Shown here: piece after piece, positions 48,319 to 61,101 of the stretch
Layout of the letters: each line of letters begins with the position of its first letter
Position numbering within the stretch: the first letter of the stretch is position 1
Source of the DNA: Eulemur rufifrons
Taxonomy: Eukaryota; Chordata; Mammalia; Primates; Lemuridae
Reading direction: 5' to 3'
Length of the DNA: 64,000 nucleotides
Assembly: GCF_041146395.1 (NCBI RefSeq)
Contig: NC_090989.1
Span: 46,030,501-46,094,500 of the forward strand
Made by a program: the position numbers and the translations under genes
Notes under the pieces: generated by a model
Database searches by the model: none
What the model saw: the letters and a program-made list of their open reading frames with translations, nothing else
Told to the model about the DNA's origin: nothing

Positions 48319-51300
48319 CTGTCATGCAGAAAATGGAAGGGATCAAAATGGCTGCTGGGAGACCAAATGCTACCTGAGCAAGGTATTGCCAGGTCATACT
48401 CTGGGGTTGTCCCAAGGATGGTGACCTGAGAACTCATGGACTGTAGGCAGACTGTCTTTAATTTTTCTTCATACTACTTTTACTCTAAATGCCCAAAGCA
48501 TCTCTCTCTTTGCCTGGTGGTTAACAGAAGAAAAGCTGCCAAAAGCACCTTTAATAAATTTAATAAATGTTTTTTATTATAAATGTATTTAATAAATGTT
48601 TATTACGTTGATTTCACTTGGACTCTCAGTGGTCTGGGGAGAGAGACCGGTTGGATCCTCTTGACCTCCTCTCTGGGGATGGTATTTGTCAGGGGGTTAC
48701 CATGGCTCTCACAGCATTATATTTTCAGTCTGTGGCACGTACAGTTCAGGGGCTAATAAAATGACTCTCTACTAGAATAAAAGGTTCTGTGTACATACAA
48801 AAAGTTTCCTAAGAGCATCTGGTTAGAGTTTAATGTGGTTGAAAACATTACTTTGTTTTAACGTTTCAGTTACTCAAGTGTGGCTAAAAGTGTGCTTTGG
48901 AGATTTTCCAAAATAAAAACTCAGAGGTGAGAGAGATTTCAGCCCCAATAGTAACTTGAAAATTAGAAGTTGGAATAGCAGCTGTTTTTACAACTGTCTT
49001 AACTCTGTCACCAACACTATGATGATTCGATGACATGTGACAAGTCTAGTTTCTAGCCATTAAACCGCGCTTGAGCTACAGGCATCAGTCTTTCCCTTCT
49101 TTTCTTTCATAGTGAGTCCATTTGGGGGCAGAAATGAGAATGATGAGAGAAAGCAAGAGGCTGGAGAGCTCAGGCCTTTCCAGTGACCTCAACTCACAGC
49201 TGGTGATGCTGACCTTCTCAGTAGCCTCCTGTGATTCTGATTAAGTCCTCACCACCCAGCATTGTTATGCAGGCACCAGCAGCCTTGCTTGAACATCAAG
49301 GGCATCCTAGAAGGGGAAATACATCTCCAAATGGCAACGGGTCGCCTGGACCCATGTGGAAAGGCAGGAGACAGCACTCCCTAGTGAGGTAGTGGACATA
49401 AGGCCCTGGCATAGAGCAGTCACTCAACATAGAGTAGCAGCAGCTACTGCTGCTGTTCTTTTTATTATTGATGGCAATGGTTCATAAATTCATTAGTTGT
49501 GTGTGAGTTCACATGGTCAAGTACTAGCTTTCAGATCTACCTGTAGACTCTGTTCCTCACCCCCATCCCCACCTTCACTCCATCGGGCACTGCTTGACAC
49601 CACCCTCAAGCAAGGGCCGTTGTCCTAATTTTCTCCCTGTGTTTAAGAGCTGCCCCTGTTCACAGTACTTGCATTATTCCAACATCTCCACCCAGCCATT
49701 GCCATTCCTTCTTAGCACCACTCCAAATCTCTTTACTGGGGAGAGGTCAGTCTTCAGAAGTCAAAGAAATGTATACCCACACCATTCTAGCCATGGCCTC
49801 TTCCTCTTCCCATACGGAGGGTGGTTTTGTCATCTCACTTCAGTGTTTCATGACAGAACATCACACAGTTTCTTCAGTTATCTTTTGCACTTTGCTGAAG
49901 AGCTCTGTGATCTCAGGTGCCTCATTTTGCTGGAAAGGGAGGAGCGTGACACATCTGATCCCTCACTTAGAGAGGCAGGAAATAATCATTTCAGTTAGGG
50001 GCCTGGGAGACACCTCTGTTTGCAAAAGAAAAGGGTTGCTGTTTCTCCGGCTGTTTGCTTCTTCTGTCTGCCCCAAGCCCACCCTAGGAAGTCATAACTG
50101 ACCATCTTTCGGTGAAATAAATGTTGTAATGGGCCAAGTAATTAGCAGGCAGAATTAGGTTTAGGATGTAACCTGACTCTAATCACTGACCTCAGAGAAT
50201 TAATTTCATATGACATAGCACCTTAGCTGTGTGCTGGCTTAGAAGTTTTCACTTGTCTCTCCCTTCCAGCTAGATTGCTTTTTCTATTTCTGGGTTTGTC
50301 GTGTCAATTAGTCAGGTGGCCCTAGACTCTTCCTGTGGATGAAAGGGGCATCCTGACTTGGACGTATTTTCTACATATGTAAATTATAAAACAGAAATAC
50401 GCTGCGTCCGTTCTTTGGCATAAAAATAAGGGAAACTGGAGAATTGAGTGAGGAAGGTATAAACTAGCCAATAAAAATATACTCTAGCCCTAGGGCTTGA
50501 ATGCAGCAAGATATACAACATAGAAAATGGTACTCAGGCATAATGCTTTTCTATATTAAAAACAGTCATCGTAAGGAATTTATCATGTAGAGGGTCGGGT
50601 TGATATTTGCCACCAGTCTTAATCACAAGATTAAAACAACTTACAAAATAAGATAAAACATCTCTGTGAAGATCTATTTATTCCTGCGCTGTGGTGGGTA
50701 GGTTTTTATCTCTTCCCCTGTAGGAAGTATGGAAATAGTCTCCCTGCCCATCTCCCTAAGTCCTGGAACTGTTTCTATGACTAGTGATTTCACTGGGGTC
50801 TCACATACTTTGATTTCTATAAATGGAATTTTCTTTATGAGTTTGGAAAGATGGTGTACTTTTCATGTCTTTTAAAACACAACATGGTAAATTCTCTTAG
50901 ATTCCGGAATGACAGTGTAGCAACCAAAATCACCTTCGAAGGCCTAGTTCAAAGCTGCTAAATAATCAAAGGAAGTTACTGTGCATTATGACTTGAATTA
51001 TAACTATTAGGAACCTAAAACAGTTGTACTTCTCCTGAGTAATTGACTATTTTGTTATTGTAGTTGTTATTTTAGCCTACAGACACTATGAATAGTGACC
51101 AGGTTTCCTTTTCCACATGGGCTCCTACAAACTTAGAATCAAAGTCGTGCCCCATCAATAGCAAATATATAAGTCATTATATTATCTTTATCATAACTTT
51201 TGGATTGATTTCAGGTCCACTTCTTATTTTTCTTTAATATTCACTCCCACTTTTAATTTATACTTATTTATTTATAACCTTGTAGCTGCCTTAAATCTTT

Positions 51301-51444
51301 TCCAGATAGAATAAAATCACCCAGAGTTGACTAGTAGCTAGATATTGGGAAAAAAAAAACACGAAAGAAAGTTGGGCAGAGAATGAGGGAAAGAACTAAG
51401 GAAAGAAAGCAGGTAGTCGGGCAAACCGTGCAGGTCTCAGTAAC
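48319..51444. other. L2 remainder then unassigned sequence
   Basis: 48319-48430 is likely the rest of the split L2 (ctgtcatgcagaaaatgg). Tandem aataaatgtt-like units lie at 48553-48600 and a MIR scrap (ggcatagagcagtcactcaa) at about 49405-49430. 50105-50345 has TAATTA-type cores and even composition, a possible conserved segment. Frames at 49594-50101 (up to 134 codons) overlap but lack domains. Confidence 0.4.
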
Positions 51445-51595
51445 TTAACCTCCCTAAGCCTCCGTTTCAAATCTGTGAATTACTGACCTCCAGCATAGTT
51501 GTGGGGCTCAAAATCATTTTTGGATAGTGAATGTGAACACACTTTGTACATTACAGAGCTCTGTGCAGCTTTGTTATGATTATCTTAAACCCATT
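51445..51595 (+). mobile_element. MIR fragment
   Basis: agtaacttaacctccctaag, cctccgtttcaaatctgtga, gcatagttgtggggctcaaa, ttacagagctctgtgcagc in MIR order. Confidence 0.72.
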
Positions 51596-52434
51596 ATCAA
51601 TTGAGGGAATTCTCCACTGCCAAGCCCCTGGCCTAATCCTCATTCATCTCTGTCCAGTAGAAGGGACTTTCCTAGGAAGTTTCTGTTCTGAGAGCAGGAC
51701 CTGGGATCTTCTGAGAGCCTTCCTGCAGCCAGCTGAAAACCAAAATCCTTAGAGCACCATAGAAGCAATGTTCTCTTTTTAAGGATGTCTCCAAAACCTC
51801 CAAGCCCGATAGAGTTCTGTACCTTAGCTGATCCAGGGGCCAAAAAATCTAGATCATCACCAAGACCTGAAAATAGCTGGCCAGCAAATCCTGTTTACCT
51901 CAGTGTCTCAGTATCTCCTGGGAGAGCTGGCAAGGACATCTGCACAAAAGTCACCCATAAGGGACTGTCCACTGCATACACACTCCCATTTAGATTTGGG
52001 GACCACAGGAGTATTCAGTCTCCCACTTAGAAACTTAGAGGATCATCATCTCATTGCTGACTCAGTCTCCAAATTAGAACCTCTTGGCAGGGGCAGTCTT
52101 TGTGGAAGGGGGCAGGGGTCGGTGTGGAGATAGCCCTGGGTGATCACTGCTTAGCCACTGTTACCTAATGATCTTGTTGGAAATAGTTCTGCTCTTCGGT
52201 GAATGAAGGCACAAAGAAAAGCAGGTAACTACAGCCCAAATGATCCCTTCTTGTCAGAATCTAGTTGTCTTCTCAGAGCAGATTGTGGTCAGGTGAAAGT
52301 CCTTAGGTCCCATCAGCACCACGGGCTAGGCCAGACTCCACAGTGTGGCAGGGAGGCGGCAGCACACCTGGAGGACAGCGTGAGCGCCGAGCTCTCTGTG
52401 GGATGCTCGCCCCACCTACATGAGGCCAGGCCCT
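51596..52434. other. Unassigned sequence
   Basis: No named repeat. Overlapping 65-98-codon frames at 51785-52499 without features. GC rises in 52320-52450. Confidence 0.4.
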
Positions 52435-52525
52435 GCACCGTGCCAAGCCTCGGTTCTGAAAAATGGAGAATAATAATGAGGATTAAACTATCCAGATAAA
52501 AGATCTTAGCACCGTGCCAGCCCTT
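52435..52525 (+). mobile_element. MIR 3' fragment
   Basis: ctgaaaaatggagaataata, atgaggattaaactatccag, agatcttagcaccgtgccag. This is the MIR 3' half, directly followed by L2. Confidence 0.72.
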
Positions 52526-52529
52526 CTCA

Positions 52530-52729
52530 TATCTCACATGTTAATCTGGAATGCTCTTCTTTTCCTGGTCTGTGCATTGAGCTTCTGTTCTTCAGCATCC
52601 ACATGAGAGTCGCCTCTTTCTGGACGGCTTCCCTAATAGGCAGCAGCAGATCCTCGGCCCAGCAGAATGCACAGTTCTGCCCTTCTTGTCCCCCTGCTGC
52701 TGCATACTCTGCACGTTGCATTTTAATTA
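52530..52729 (+). mobile_element. L2, first part of a split copy
   Basis: atctggaatgctcttctttt, gagagtcgcctctttctgga, cggcttccctaataggcagc and gcattttaattatttttgtc match forward L2. It stops at about 52729 and its 3' end appears at 53550. Confidence 0.78.
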
Positions 52730-52909
52730 TTTTTGTCATGAGATTTATTATTGGATGTTTATATTTATTTCACTAAGAAACCAAAAGAAATTCCAATTGA
52801 TCTTAAAAATAAAATAATAACATATGGTAGAAAGGTTGTTAATGTTTTTTACAACTTTAAACACTATTAGAAATTCTATGCTGTGAAATACAAGCAAGAC
52901 AGCTAAATG

Positions 52910-53320
52910 CACATTTTTTTTAATTGAGGTAGCATTTACATTTATTAAGGTACTCAGATCTTACGTGTACTGTTCAATCTGTTTTAAGCAAGACCTAGAA
53001 CATTTCCATCACACCTGAAAATTCCCTAAGATCCCTTCCCAGTCGGTCCTGACACCCTCACTCCCCCCCACAGAAGCAACGACTGATCTGATTTCTGTCA
53101 TTGTATGAATAATGTTGGCTACTCTAGAAGTTCCTGTAAACAAAATCACATAGGATGTGCTTCATTGTGTCTGCTTCTTGAGTTCAGCATTCACTTAGTA
53201 ACGCTTTTGAGATTCACCCAAGTTGTTGCATTTATCAGCAGTCCATTCCTTCATTGCTCCGCAGTATTCTAGTGTATGAATATACCATTGTCTGTATGTT
53301 CTGTTGATCGGCATCTGTCA
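52910..53320 (-). mobile_element. L1M tail, reverse strand, first of two
   Basis: tttaattgaggtagcattta, tttaagcaagacctagaaca, gaagcaacgactgatctgat, gttgttgcatttatcagcag. L1M 3' UTR and ORF2 end, diverged. Confidence 0.82.
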
Positions 53321-53324
53321 TGTT

Positions 53325-53545
53325 ATATTTTTATTTTTAAATTATCAAACAGTAAAATTCACCTTTTTTCTTTTGACATACAGATCTATGAATTTTCATA
53401 CATGTACAGATTTGTGTGAGCACCACCACAGTCAGTATGCACAGTCCTATCATCTTGGATAACTCCCTGGTGCTTCCCGTTATAGCCCACTCCCCCCACC
53501 CCAAGCCCCGACCACCTCCTGTCTGTTTTCCATCACTGTAGTGTC
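53325..53545 (-). mobile_element. L1M tail, reverse strand, second of two
   Basis: A second L1M 3' UTR in the same orientation: aaacagtaaaattcaccttt, gtgagcaccaccacagtcag, gtcctatcatcttggataac, ctgtctgttttccatcactg. Confidence 0.8.
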
Positions 53546-53549
53546 ACAC

Positions 53550-53700
53550 TGCATTTTAATTGCTTATGCATGTCTGCCTTTCCCACTATATTGTCAGCTT
53601 CTCAGAGCAAGGACCACATCTTACTCATTTTTCCTCCTCAGGGCTTAGCACAGTACCTGGTACATAGCAGGTGCTCATTAAATATTTGAAGGATGAATGA
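53550..53700 (+). mobile_element. L2 3' end, second part of the split copy
   Basis: Begins gcattttaattgcttatgca, repeating the word at the end of 52530-52729, then tcagcttctcagagcaagga, agcacagtacctggtacata and the terminal ttgaaggatgaatgaatt. Confidence 0.85.
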
Positions 53701-53858
53701 ATTAACGTCCATGTGGCCACACAAGGAATCCTTCCATAATTCCTAGGAGGGAAACGAAAGTATAAGGTTAAAGGAAACCAACATTAATTATTCTTTAAAA
53801 AAAAAATTTAGGTTCTTTTTTCACAGCAATAATGATTTTATGATTTTAAGAAATTCTA

Positions 53859-54197
<339 letters not shown>

Positions 54198-54208
54198 AAG
54201 AAATTCTA

Positions 54209-55356
54209 AAGAGTGTTCTCTGGTCATTGCCACTTGAGAGAATATGTTGAGTCACACAAAATGAGTGATCTTTCCATAACAGGAGTTCAGCAAATGTTTA
54301 TACTAAAACAATATTACTGCTGGTTAAGTTTGAACTTGAAAATTAAAAGGAAAAATTTAAACGGGCTTCTTTGTCTATTGCCTATTTCTAAGTATATTCC
54401 AGAAGTCTAAGATTCTCCCCCAGAGTCTTTAATATATTTTCCAGGTATTTTTAGCTCTATAAAGATCCTCTACACTGTAGACAAACCCAGTGTTCACAGG
54501 GTTACTTTTGACTGAGGTTTCGGTTTCCATATTTTTCCCTCAACCAGTGTCACCTTTATCTAAAATTTGTTTTACTAAAGTCATTATGACTACAAGTGAT
54601 ACTTGGTTCTTATAGCTAGTGTCTTCCCTAGAGCATATTCAGTTCTTTTCAGCTTCCACTTTACTTTTCTTTTTTTCCCTTCAGTGTTTATTACTGTTTC
54701 CTTTTTCATTAATCACGGTGCTGAAATGACTGTGTATATATCCTTCTTATCCTCTTAATTTCACCCACCAGGACATTATCTCTTACAAACCTAGCACTTT
54801 GCCAGCTCCATGTCACATTTCTTTAAGCAAATAAATTTTCTCCATATGCTTAACATATACCCCTGAGCCCTATAGCCTATTTCCCCTCTTAAAACAGAAA
54901 TGGGGAAACAGCTGTTCCTCAGTTCCCATAAAGTGTGTCCTGTTTTATAGATCACGCTGGACAGCTCTATTTTGATGTCTGCAATATTACTTGGTCCTTG
55001 AAATTGTGAATTTCCTGAACCTGAATTTCCCTTTTACATTTGGAAAAAAAAAGATTAATTCTACTAGATGTTTCAGTGCACTATATAAGCCATGAGGTCT
55101 TCTCTTTGGTTTGTTTTTGTAGCTACTGAAGGGCTCGTTTCTTCCCTACAGTACAACAAACTTTTTAACTGTTAAGACTCGTATTATGTGGTCATCTCAT
55201 TCAGTGTTTCAGCAGATGTTTATCAAATATATCTGGTAGATTATCTGCTACATGCAAAACATACATGGATGAAAGGACACCTGACCTTCAGGTAGCCCAC
55301 AGTCCAATAGAGAGGACAGATGCGATGTGAACACCTGAGGTGTAACAACTGCCTAG
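54209..55356. other. Unassigned AT-rich interval
   Basis: No named repeat. A worn L2-like passage (tcagcagatgtttatcaaat, ggatgaaaggacacctgacc, gtccaatagagagg) may lie at 55190-55350. The frame at 54213-54410 looks accidental. Confidence 0.4.
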
Positions 55357-55535
55357 CAGAGGAGCTGGCAAACTGTGGCCTGTTTTGTATATAAAGTCTT
55401 GTTGTAACATAACTATGCCCACTCATTTACATACTATCAATGGTTCACATATTGTACACTGTGTAGTTGTGATAGAGATCATATGGCCAATAAGCATAAA
55501 GTATATACTCTCTAGTCCTTTAATATTAAAAAATT
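55357..55535 (+). mobile_element. hAT-type DNA transposon remnant
   Basis: agctggcaaactgtggcctg, tttgtatataaagtcttgtt, aactatgcccactcatttac and catatggccaataagcataa are parts of a common mammalian hAT repeat (ends like ggcaaactacggcc). Subfamily not resolved. Confidence 0.72.
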
Positions 55536-55794
55536 GTTACCTCTTGGCTTAGAAGAAGGAACACCAAGAAAGTATATGGGCACCAAAGAATAGGTAGTGG
55601 AGAACATCGTGAAGGATGCCAGCATTTTAATTTGTGAGTGAGAGAAGAAAGCACATGAAGTGATGAGTTAAAAACCAAACCACAGTGTTCCAGAAAACAA
55701 AGGAAGAGAGAGTGTCAAAAAGTTGAGAGTAGATGTCAGTGACAAATGCCCCCCCCCCAGGGCAATCAAGTGAGGTGATGACTATGATGACCAT

Positions 55795-56040
55795 TTTGTG
55801 AGAATTTACTTATATGCCAGACTGTGTATTAGGTAATTTACATTCATTATGTCAGGACTCCATATAACAACCCTAGGAAGTAGGCACTATTAATATCCCC
55901 ATTTTATAGATAAGGTAACTAAGGCACAAAAAGAGCAAGTAACTTTTCCAACATCATACAGCTTATAGATGGCAGAGGTAGGGTGCCAATCTAGGCAACC
56001 TGATTCTAGTGAGCCTGTAACTTTAATCCCTATACCGATT
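55795..56040 (-). mobile_element. MIR SINE, reverse strand
   Basis: tacttatatgccagactgtg, acaaccctaggaagtaggca, ctattaatatccccatttta, actaaggcacaaaaagagca, catcatacagcttatagatg. Nearly complete reversed MIR. Confidence 0.9.
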
Positions 56041-56109
56041 TGACAATTAGGGGATCATTGGTGTCCTAAGCAAGGGTAATTTCGGTGGCATGATGGAGGT
56101 GGAAGATAA

Positions 56110-56295
56110 CTTCAAATGAACAATAATGATGTTTACCACGGGCCATATACCGTTCTAATTGTTTTACCCTAATTCATTTAATTCTCTCAACAACCTATTT
56201 TATATATAAGGAAACCGAGACACAGAAAGATGAACTAGCTTGCCCTAAGCGAAACAGCTCTTGAGTGGTAGAGGTGTGATGTAAACCCAGGGTAT
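56110..56295 (-). mobile_element. MIR SINE, reverse strand, second in tandem
   Basis: aataatgatgtttaccacgg, taattctctcaacaacctat, gaaaccgagacacagaaaga, tgaactagcttgccctaagc. It lies only 70 bases from the MIR at 55795, in the same orientation. Confidence 0.85.
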
Positions 56296-56469
56296 TCTGG
56301 AGGGAAACAGCTTTGGGCCTAACTTAGCCTGATCTACCTCCCTGTATCACTACTGACCCCCATTTTCCTCAGCCCTTTCCCAGTTCTCTCGAGATTTGGG
56401 CCTAAATCTGGCTTTCTCTTGCTACTTCCTGCAACCTAGTGTGGTAGCCATTTAGGAAAATAAAAAAGA

Positions 56470-57720
56470 GAAAGCTCAATCTGTTTTTTTAAGTAACATT
56501 AAAGTGTGGTACCAATAGAACGCTTATAGGCAGATCAATGGAACTATACCCTAGCACATGTATAATTTGTGTTTTGATTAAATCAAAGTGCCGTCACAAG
56601 ACAGGAAGGGAGGAATCATTTGGCAAGATGTTGGGACAATTGATTAAATATTTGAAAAAGTAATAAAGTTAGAGCTTCACTTTATACTAAACAACAAAAT
56701 CTACTCCATATGGATTTAAGTTAAATTAAAAAAAAAAAGATTTAATTCTAACAAACTGATAAAAGTATCTACTTTTGGGTGAGGGAGAACTTTTCTAAGC
56801 ATAATTGCAATGAAAAATATGATACATATGATCTTATTACAATTTAAAACATCTGTAGATCAAAAGTAACTTTAAAAATTAAAAGATAAAAGCAACTTTT
56901 AAAATGAACTGTAACATTAAAAGAGTCATACAGATTAATAAGGGAAACATTAAAACCCTCCTTGAAAAATGAACAAAGGTTTTAAGAACATTCTGTTCAT
57001 ATAAGAAATACACATGGCTAACAAGAGTAATATATTTAGTAGTATCATTCATAATCAAATGAATACAAATTAAAATGTTAATACTATTTTTACCTATTAG
57101 CAATATTAAAAAGATAATATTCACTGGGGTATGATAAAACAAGCATTTTCATACAGTGTTGATGACTTGTAAATTGACCCAAAACCTTCTGGAAAACAGT
57201 TTAGAAGTTGTTAAGACCCTTTAAAAACATGCCTACCTTTTTACAATGCAGTTTCCCTTCTGGAAATCCATTCTAAACAGAAATATATAAAATGTTACAT
57301 ATAAAGATGTCTATTATACTATAGTTACAAAGCCAAATCTTGGAAATAATCTAATAATAGAAGAACAAGTAAATATAGTGTAGACAAACAATCATTTGTT
57401 TTATGGCCATTAAAAAATGCTTTTCAAGACTAATGACATGGGGAAATGCTCATGGTGTAATATCAAAGGATAAAGTATTTGCATGTGATATATAATTCCA
57501 GATATGTAAAGTTATGTGTATATGTGTAAATACATACATATACTCATATATACACAGAGACAGAACAAAAGATGGAAGTAAAATACATCAAAATTATAAT
57601 GTGGATATCTTTTATAGTGGGACCAAATTTTTTTTTCTTTTTACTTTTCTATATTTTTTGAAATCTCTACAATTAGTATATATTATTTTTATATCAGGGA
57701 AAAGGGTAAAAATGGCTTTT
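56470..57720 (+). mobile_element. HAL1/L1M-type fragment
   Basis: Forward old LINE with worn phrases: tgaacaaaggttttaagaac, aatacacatggctaacaaga, tacaaattaaaatgttaata, cttctggaaatccattctaa, ggaaatgctcatggtgtaat and, near the end, gtgggaccaa. The 5' part is uncertain. No intact frame. Confidence 0.65.
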
Positions 57721-59104
57721 AAAAATGGTGACCCCATCAAATAGTACTGACAAACCAAGTCATATTTTAGTCTCTGTTCATTCACTCCATTAGACTTACA
57801 TCTCAGCTTTATCCCACCCCATCATGTAAGACCTCGAGTTGTGCTTCTTGAGGATCATTCCAAACACAAAGTCTTCTCTGTATACTTTCCATGTAGTTGG
57901 TAATTAGCTAATAGGCTAATATCCTAGTTTACAAATAGGAAACTTTAAGGATGTAGCAATGAAGTACCTTGTCCTAAATTATCCAAAAAAGCTGTTTAGG
58001 AAAAGGCTTTTTCCATTGAGAAGCTGGGTAAGAAAATTAAGCTTTCTCAAGCAGGGCAGGTGAACATTACACCTACCTTTAACGATTTATAAGATGTACA
58101 TTAGAGGAATACATTAAGTCATCTAAATAGGTAGTTGAAGTCTGTGAAAGCCAAAGGGTGGGCAGTCTTAACAGAAATAGTGTGTTTTTCCATTGTAATA
58201 TTTCTCTTCCTTGGCACTGCACTTTATAACGAGGGTGAGTGGGTAGCAGGTCTAGCTGTGGCCTCATAGGCTTTTTTCTTGTGAAACTGCTGTTCGGGGG
58301 AAATTATGTAACTCACATGCTCACATAATGGGCCATGTTCACCTATATTTTTTAAAATGTTACCCTATCCCTCTGTACTTCAGCATTCCACCTCACTCTG
58401 GAAATTTTGACACGTTCAGGGTATGTGGCATTCTTAACAGCAATTGGCCTGAACCAGAAGAGAAACATAAATCACAGCTGCATGACTTCATCAATCTACA
58501 ATGGAGAAAACTGTGGCATGAAAGGATTTGGCCAAGATCACAACAGTTTCAGCTAAAATTTAGGGTTTCTAGGACCTCCTCCATCACTCCTCTGTATTGG
58601 CACTTCCCAAAATAAGTACCCAGAGCACTGTTCTGTTAACAGGTGTTCTGCTAAGAGGAGTTCTAGGATCAAATAAGCCTGAGCATGGCCTCATCTCCAT
58701 TTCTTCACTTGGAGTAGTAATCCATATTAATATATTAAAGAAGCCCTGCAATAAGACAGACGCTAACACAAAGGGGATTTAGGGACAATAAGCATAAACC
58801 AGGACTAGCCTAGGCAAACCAGGATAGATTTTCTCCCTAGCTAAAATATAGAATGGGGGACGTGGTGGAGAGTTACAGACAGATATCTGAACTAATTGGT
58901 TTTGGGTTTTTTTGGAGGAGGGAGGCAGCCTGCCACAGGCAACAGCTTCTGCCCAATTAGATGAGTGTTAGTCAAATATAATATACAGTATTTATTATAC
59001 TGAGCTCTACCCATAAAGCCCCATGAATTCTAATACCCTGCTTAGGGACCAGTACCACCAGAGAGCTACTGAATGTACTTTCCAAGTTCGAGGGGCAACG
59101 TTAC
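57721..59104. other. Unassigned sequence
   Basis: No repeat recognised with confidence. Frames at 58079-58782 are short and mutually overlapping. Confidence 0.4.
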
Positions 59105-59335
59105 TTAGTGGTTCCCAGCAGACCTGGAATCAAGACTGCCTAGGTCCAAATCCTAGCTCTCTCATTCATTAACCCTGGGCAGGAGCCTCAGTTTCTACCA
59201 CTGTGAAACAGATTATAACAACACTACCCATCTCATAAGATTGATCTGGGAGTTAAATGATTTGTTATGTAGAGCATTTAGAATAGCGTCTTGCATAAAG
59301 TGAGGACTATATGAGTTATTGTCATTATTATTGGT
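59105..59335 (+). mobile_element. MIR SINE
   Basis: tagtggttcccagcagacct, caaatcctagctctctcatt, caggagcctcagtttctacc, ccatctcataagattgatct, cataaagtgaggactatatg in forward MIR order. Confidence 0.82.
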
Positions 59336-60213
59336 TTCTATTACAAGAATAGAGAATTTATACAGCAGTGCTTCCAAGTGTACAAAGTATGCTCATCTGG
59401 TAAATATAACAACTATATTAAGGCCCAAAATGCCACTGCCAGCATCCATAGCTCTATTCATTTAATTCCACCAAAGTTAGCCAGAAAAGACTGAATTGAA
59501 ATTATTCATAGCTTGAAAACTTCCCCCAATTATGTAAATGTTCCAACATTTAAGACAAACTAGAAAAGAAGAAGGGTGGAGTTTTAACTAAAACTCAGGA
59601 TTGAAATTGAGGTCGTGTCACTTCAGCTGACTTAATTTTTTTTCTTTAAGCTAAAAAGAAAAAAAAACAATGCCTTATTGCAGGATGGACAGCAAGTAGG
59701 TAGCTGTTCTGCCTGCCAAGCTGTCCCCAGGTAGCTGGATGACCACTGCATTTTTGTAACTTAAAGGGAAGGCAGGTCCTGCGGCACCCGACTTCTGGCA
59801 TTCCAGGCCCTCTCCACTGGCACTGTGCCCGACATGCATGTGGGTGTCCACACGAGAGGGCAGGCTCCTGTGGCCCTGGTGCTTGTCTTTGATGTGGGCT
59901 AGTGGTTCTTGAGGACCCTTTCCTGTGTGCGTTTTTAAAAATAAATGAATATAGCATTATTAACCTGGAGCAAACTTTTGGAAGATAACCTGTAAGATTT
60001 AATTCTGCTGATTTGTAGCTGACAACAGAAATTTTGTAGCATTTAACTGTCCCACAAAAAGAAGGTGAAGCATTTTCCTTAAGTCATGTGATCTTGTTGG
60101 TCTTAGTATTTTATTTTACCTTCTGTCAGAGTGTCGGGACCCATAAAGTGACCGCTGTTCGGTGTCTTGCCATCCTATTCCAAATTTTGTAACTTTAATG
60201 TTTTCTGTGGGAA
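59336..60213. other. Unique sequence left of the L1, possibly conserved
   Basis: From about 59690 the sequence is free of repeats and keeps several CpG (tgtcgggacc, agtgaccgctgttcggtg). It continues across the L1 insertion at 61832. A 103-codon reverse frame (59646-59957) has no domain. It may be a conserved non-coding segment or an untranslated exon, unproven. Confidence 0.4.
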
Positions 60214-60239
60214 CTGACAACATATTTTTTTTTTTTTTT

Positions 60240-60990
60240 AAACCAAAATAAAATTTTTATTAGTGTGAACAATGAGGGAATCTTTTTATGCCAGTAGAAA
60301 ATTTTACAGTAGGAATTGGGCAAAATTTCACAAATCTATGTTGCAAAAAATATGAACAGCTTCCTTTCTTTGGAAAGATGTTAGTGGAAGTACTGGAGTT
60401 AATGTGATGATTCTTGAACTAGATATCTCAGTAGATGAAGTGACTGATGTTATTCCTTCATTCTGAGCCGTAACAGAATTCTTGATAAAATTGTCAGCAC
60501 GTCTACTGATAGTATTTCCATTAAGTTAACTTTAAGGTGTGAGACGTAAAGGTTGTAAGATACTCTTCCACAAGTATTTGAATAACTGCAATGAAATTTT
60601 GTGGGAATTTGTTATACAACAGAAATTTGTAACAATTATATAAATGGTGCATCTCATGTTTTTCCACTTGATCCGATGTTTTTCATATTTATGTAGCATG
60701 AGTGGAGATGTTATCATTTTGTGATTTTATTGAAGTGCAGTTCAGAAAAATTTTGACATTGTAGAACATAAGATTTCAGTGACTGCTCCCCACTCTTGGA
60801 AGAATGCTAATGCTGTTGCAATTACTATGAGCTTTATTTTATTTCAGTTGGGAAAAAAAGCCCATTATCTGAAAAAAATTGTGACAAGCATTCTGAGTCA
60901 GAACTTTGGTCTTTTTAATAAAGTGATGTTACTGTTTTTTTCCCTTGTAATTCTATTCTTAAAAAAAAAAAAATAAGGGAAGATTATTTT

Positions 60991-60991
<1 letters not shown>
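60240..60991 (-). other. Non-L1 segment ending in poly(A): transduced flank or retrocopy 3' end
   Basis: About 750 bases, AT-rich, no L1 match, no recognisable coding frame. Reading on the minus strand it ends with an AATAAA signal (plus-strand tttatt at 60256-60261) about 17-20 bases before the A tail (T run 60225-60239), the layout of a true mRNA 3' end. I do not recognise the source gene or locus. Confidence 0.75.
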
Positions 60992-61026
<35 letters not shown>

Positions 61027-61029
<3 letters not shown>

Positions 61030-61043
61030 GCAGACAAACATTT

Positions 61044-61045
<2 letters not shown>
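61027..61045 (-). other. 19-base piece between two poly(A) tracts
   Basis: On the minus strand it reads taaaatgtttgtctgcgtt. With the preceding A run it forms an AATAAA signal about 16 bases before the next A tract. It sits between T runs 60992-61026 and 61046-61075. It looks like a very short earlier 3' transduction. Confidence 0.7.
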
Positions 61046-61076
<31 letters not shown>

Positions 61077-61101
61077 TTTTTCTTTTTTTTTTTTTTTTTT
61101 T

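Noticed and set aside
59646..59957. 103-codon reverse frame beside the L1 as a possible exon.
   Set aside because: No domain and no coding-like bias that I can defend. It is kept only as part of a possible conserved non-coding region.
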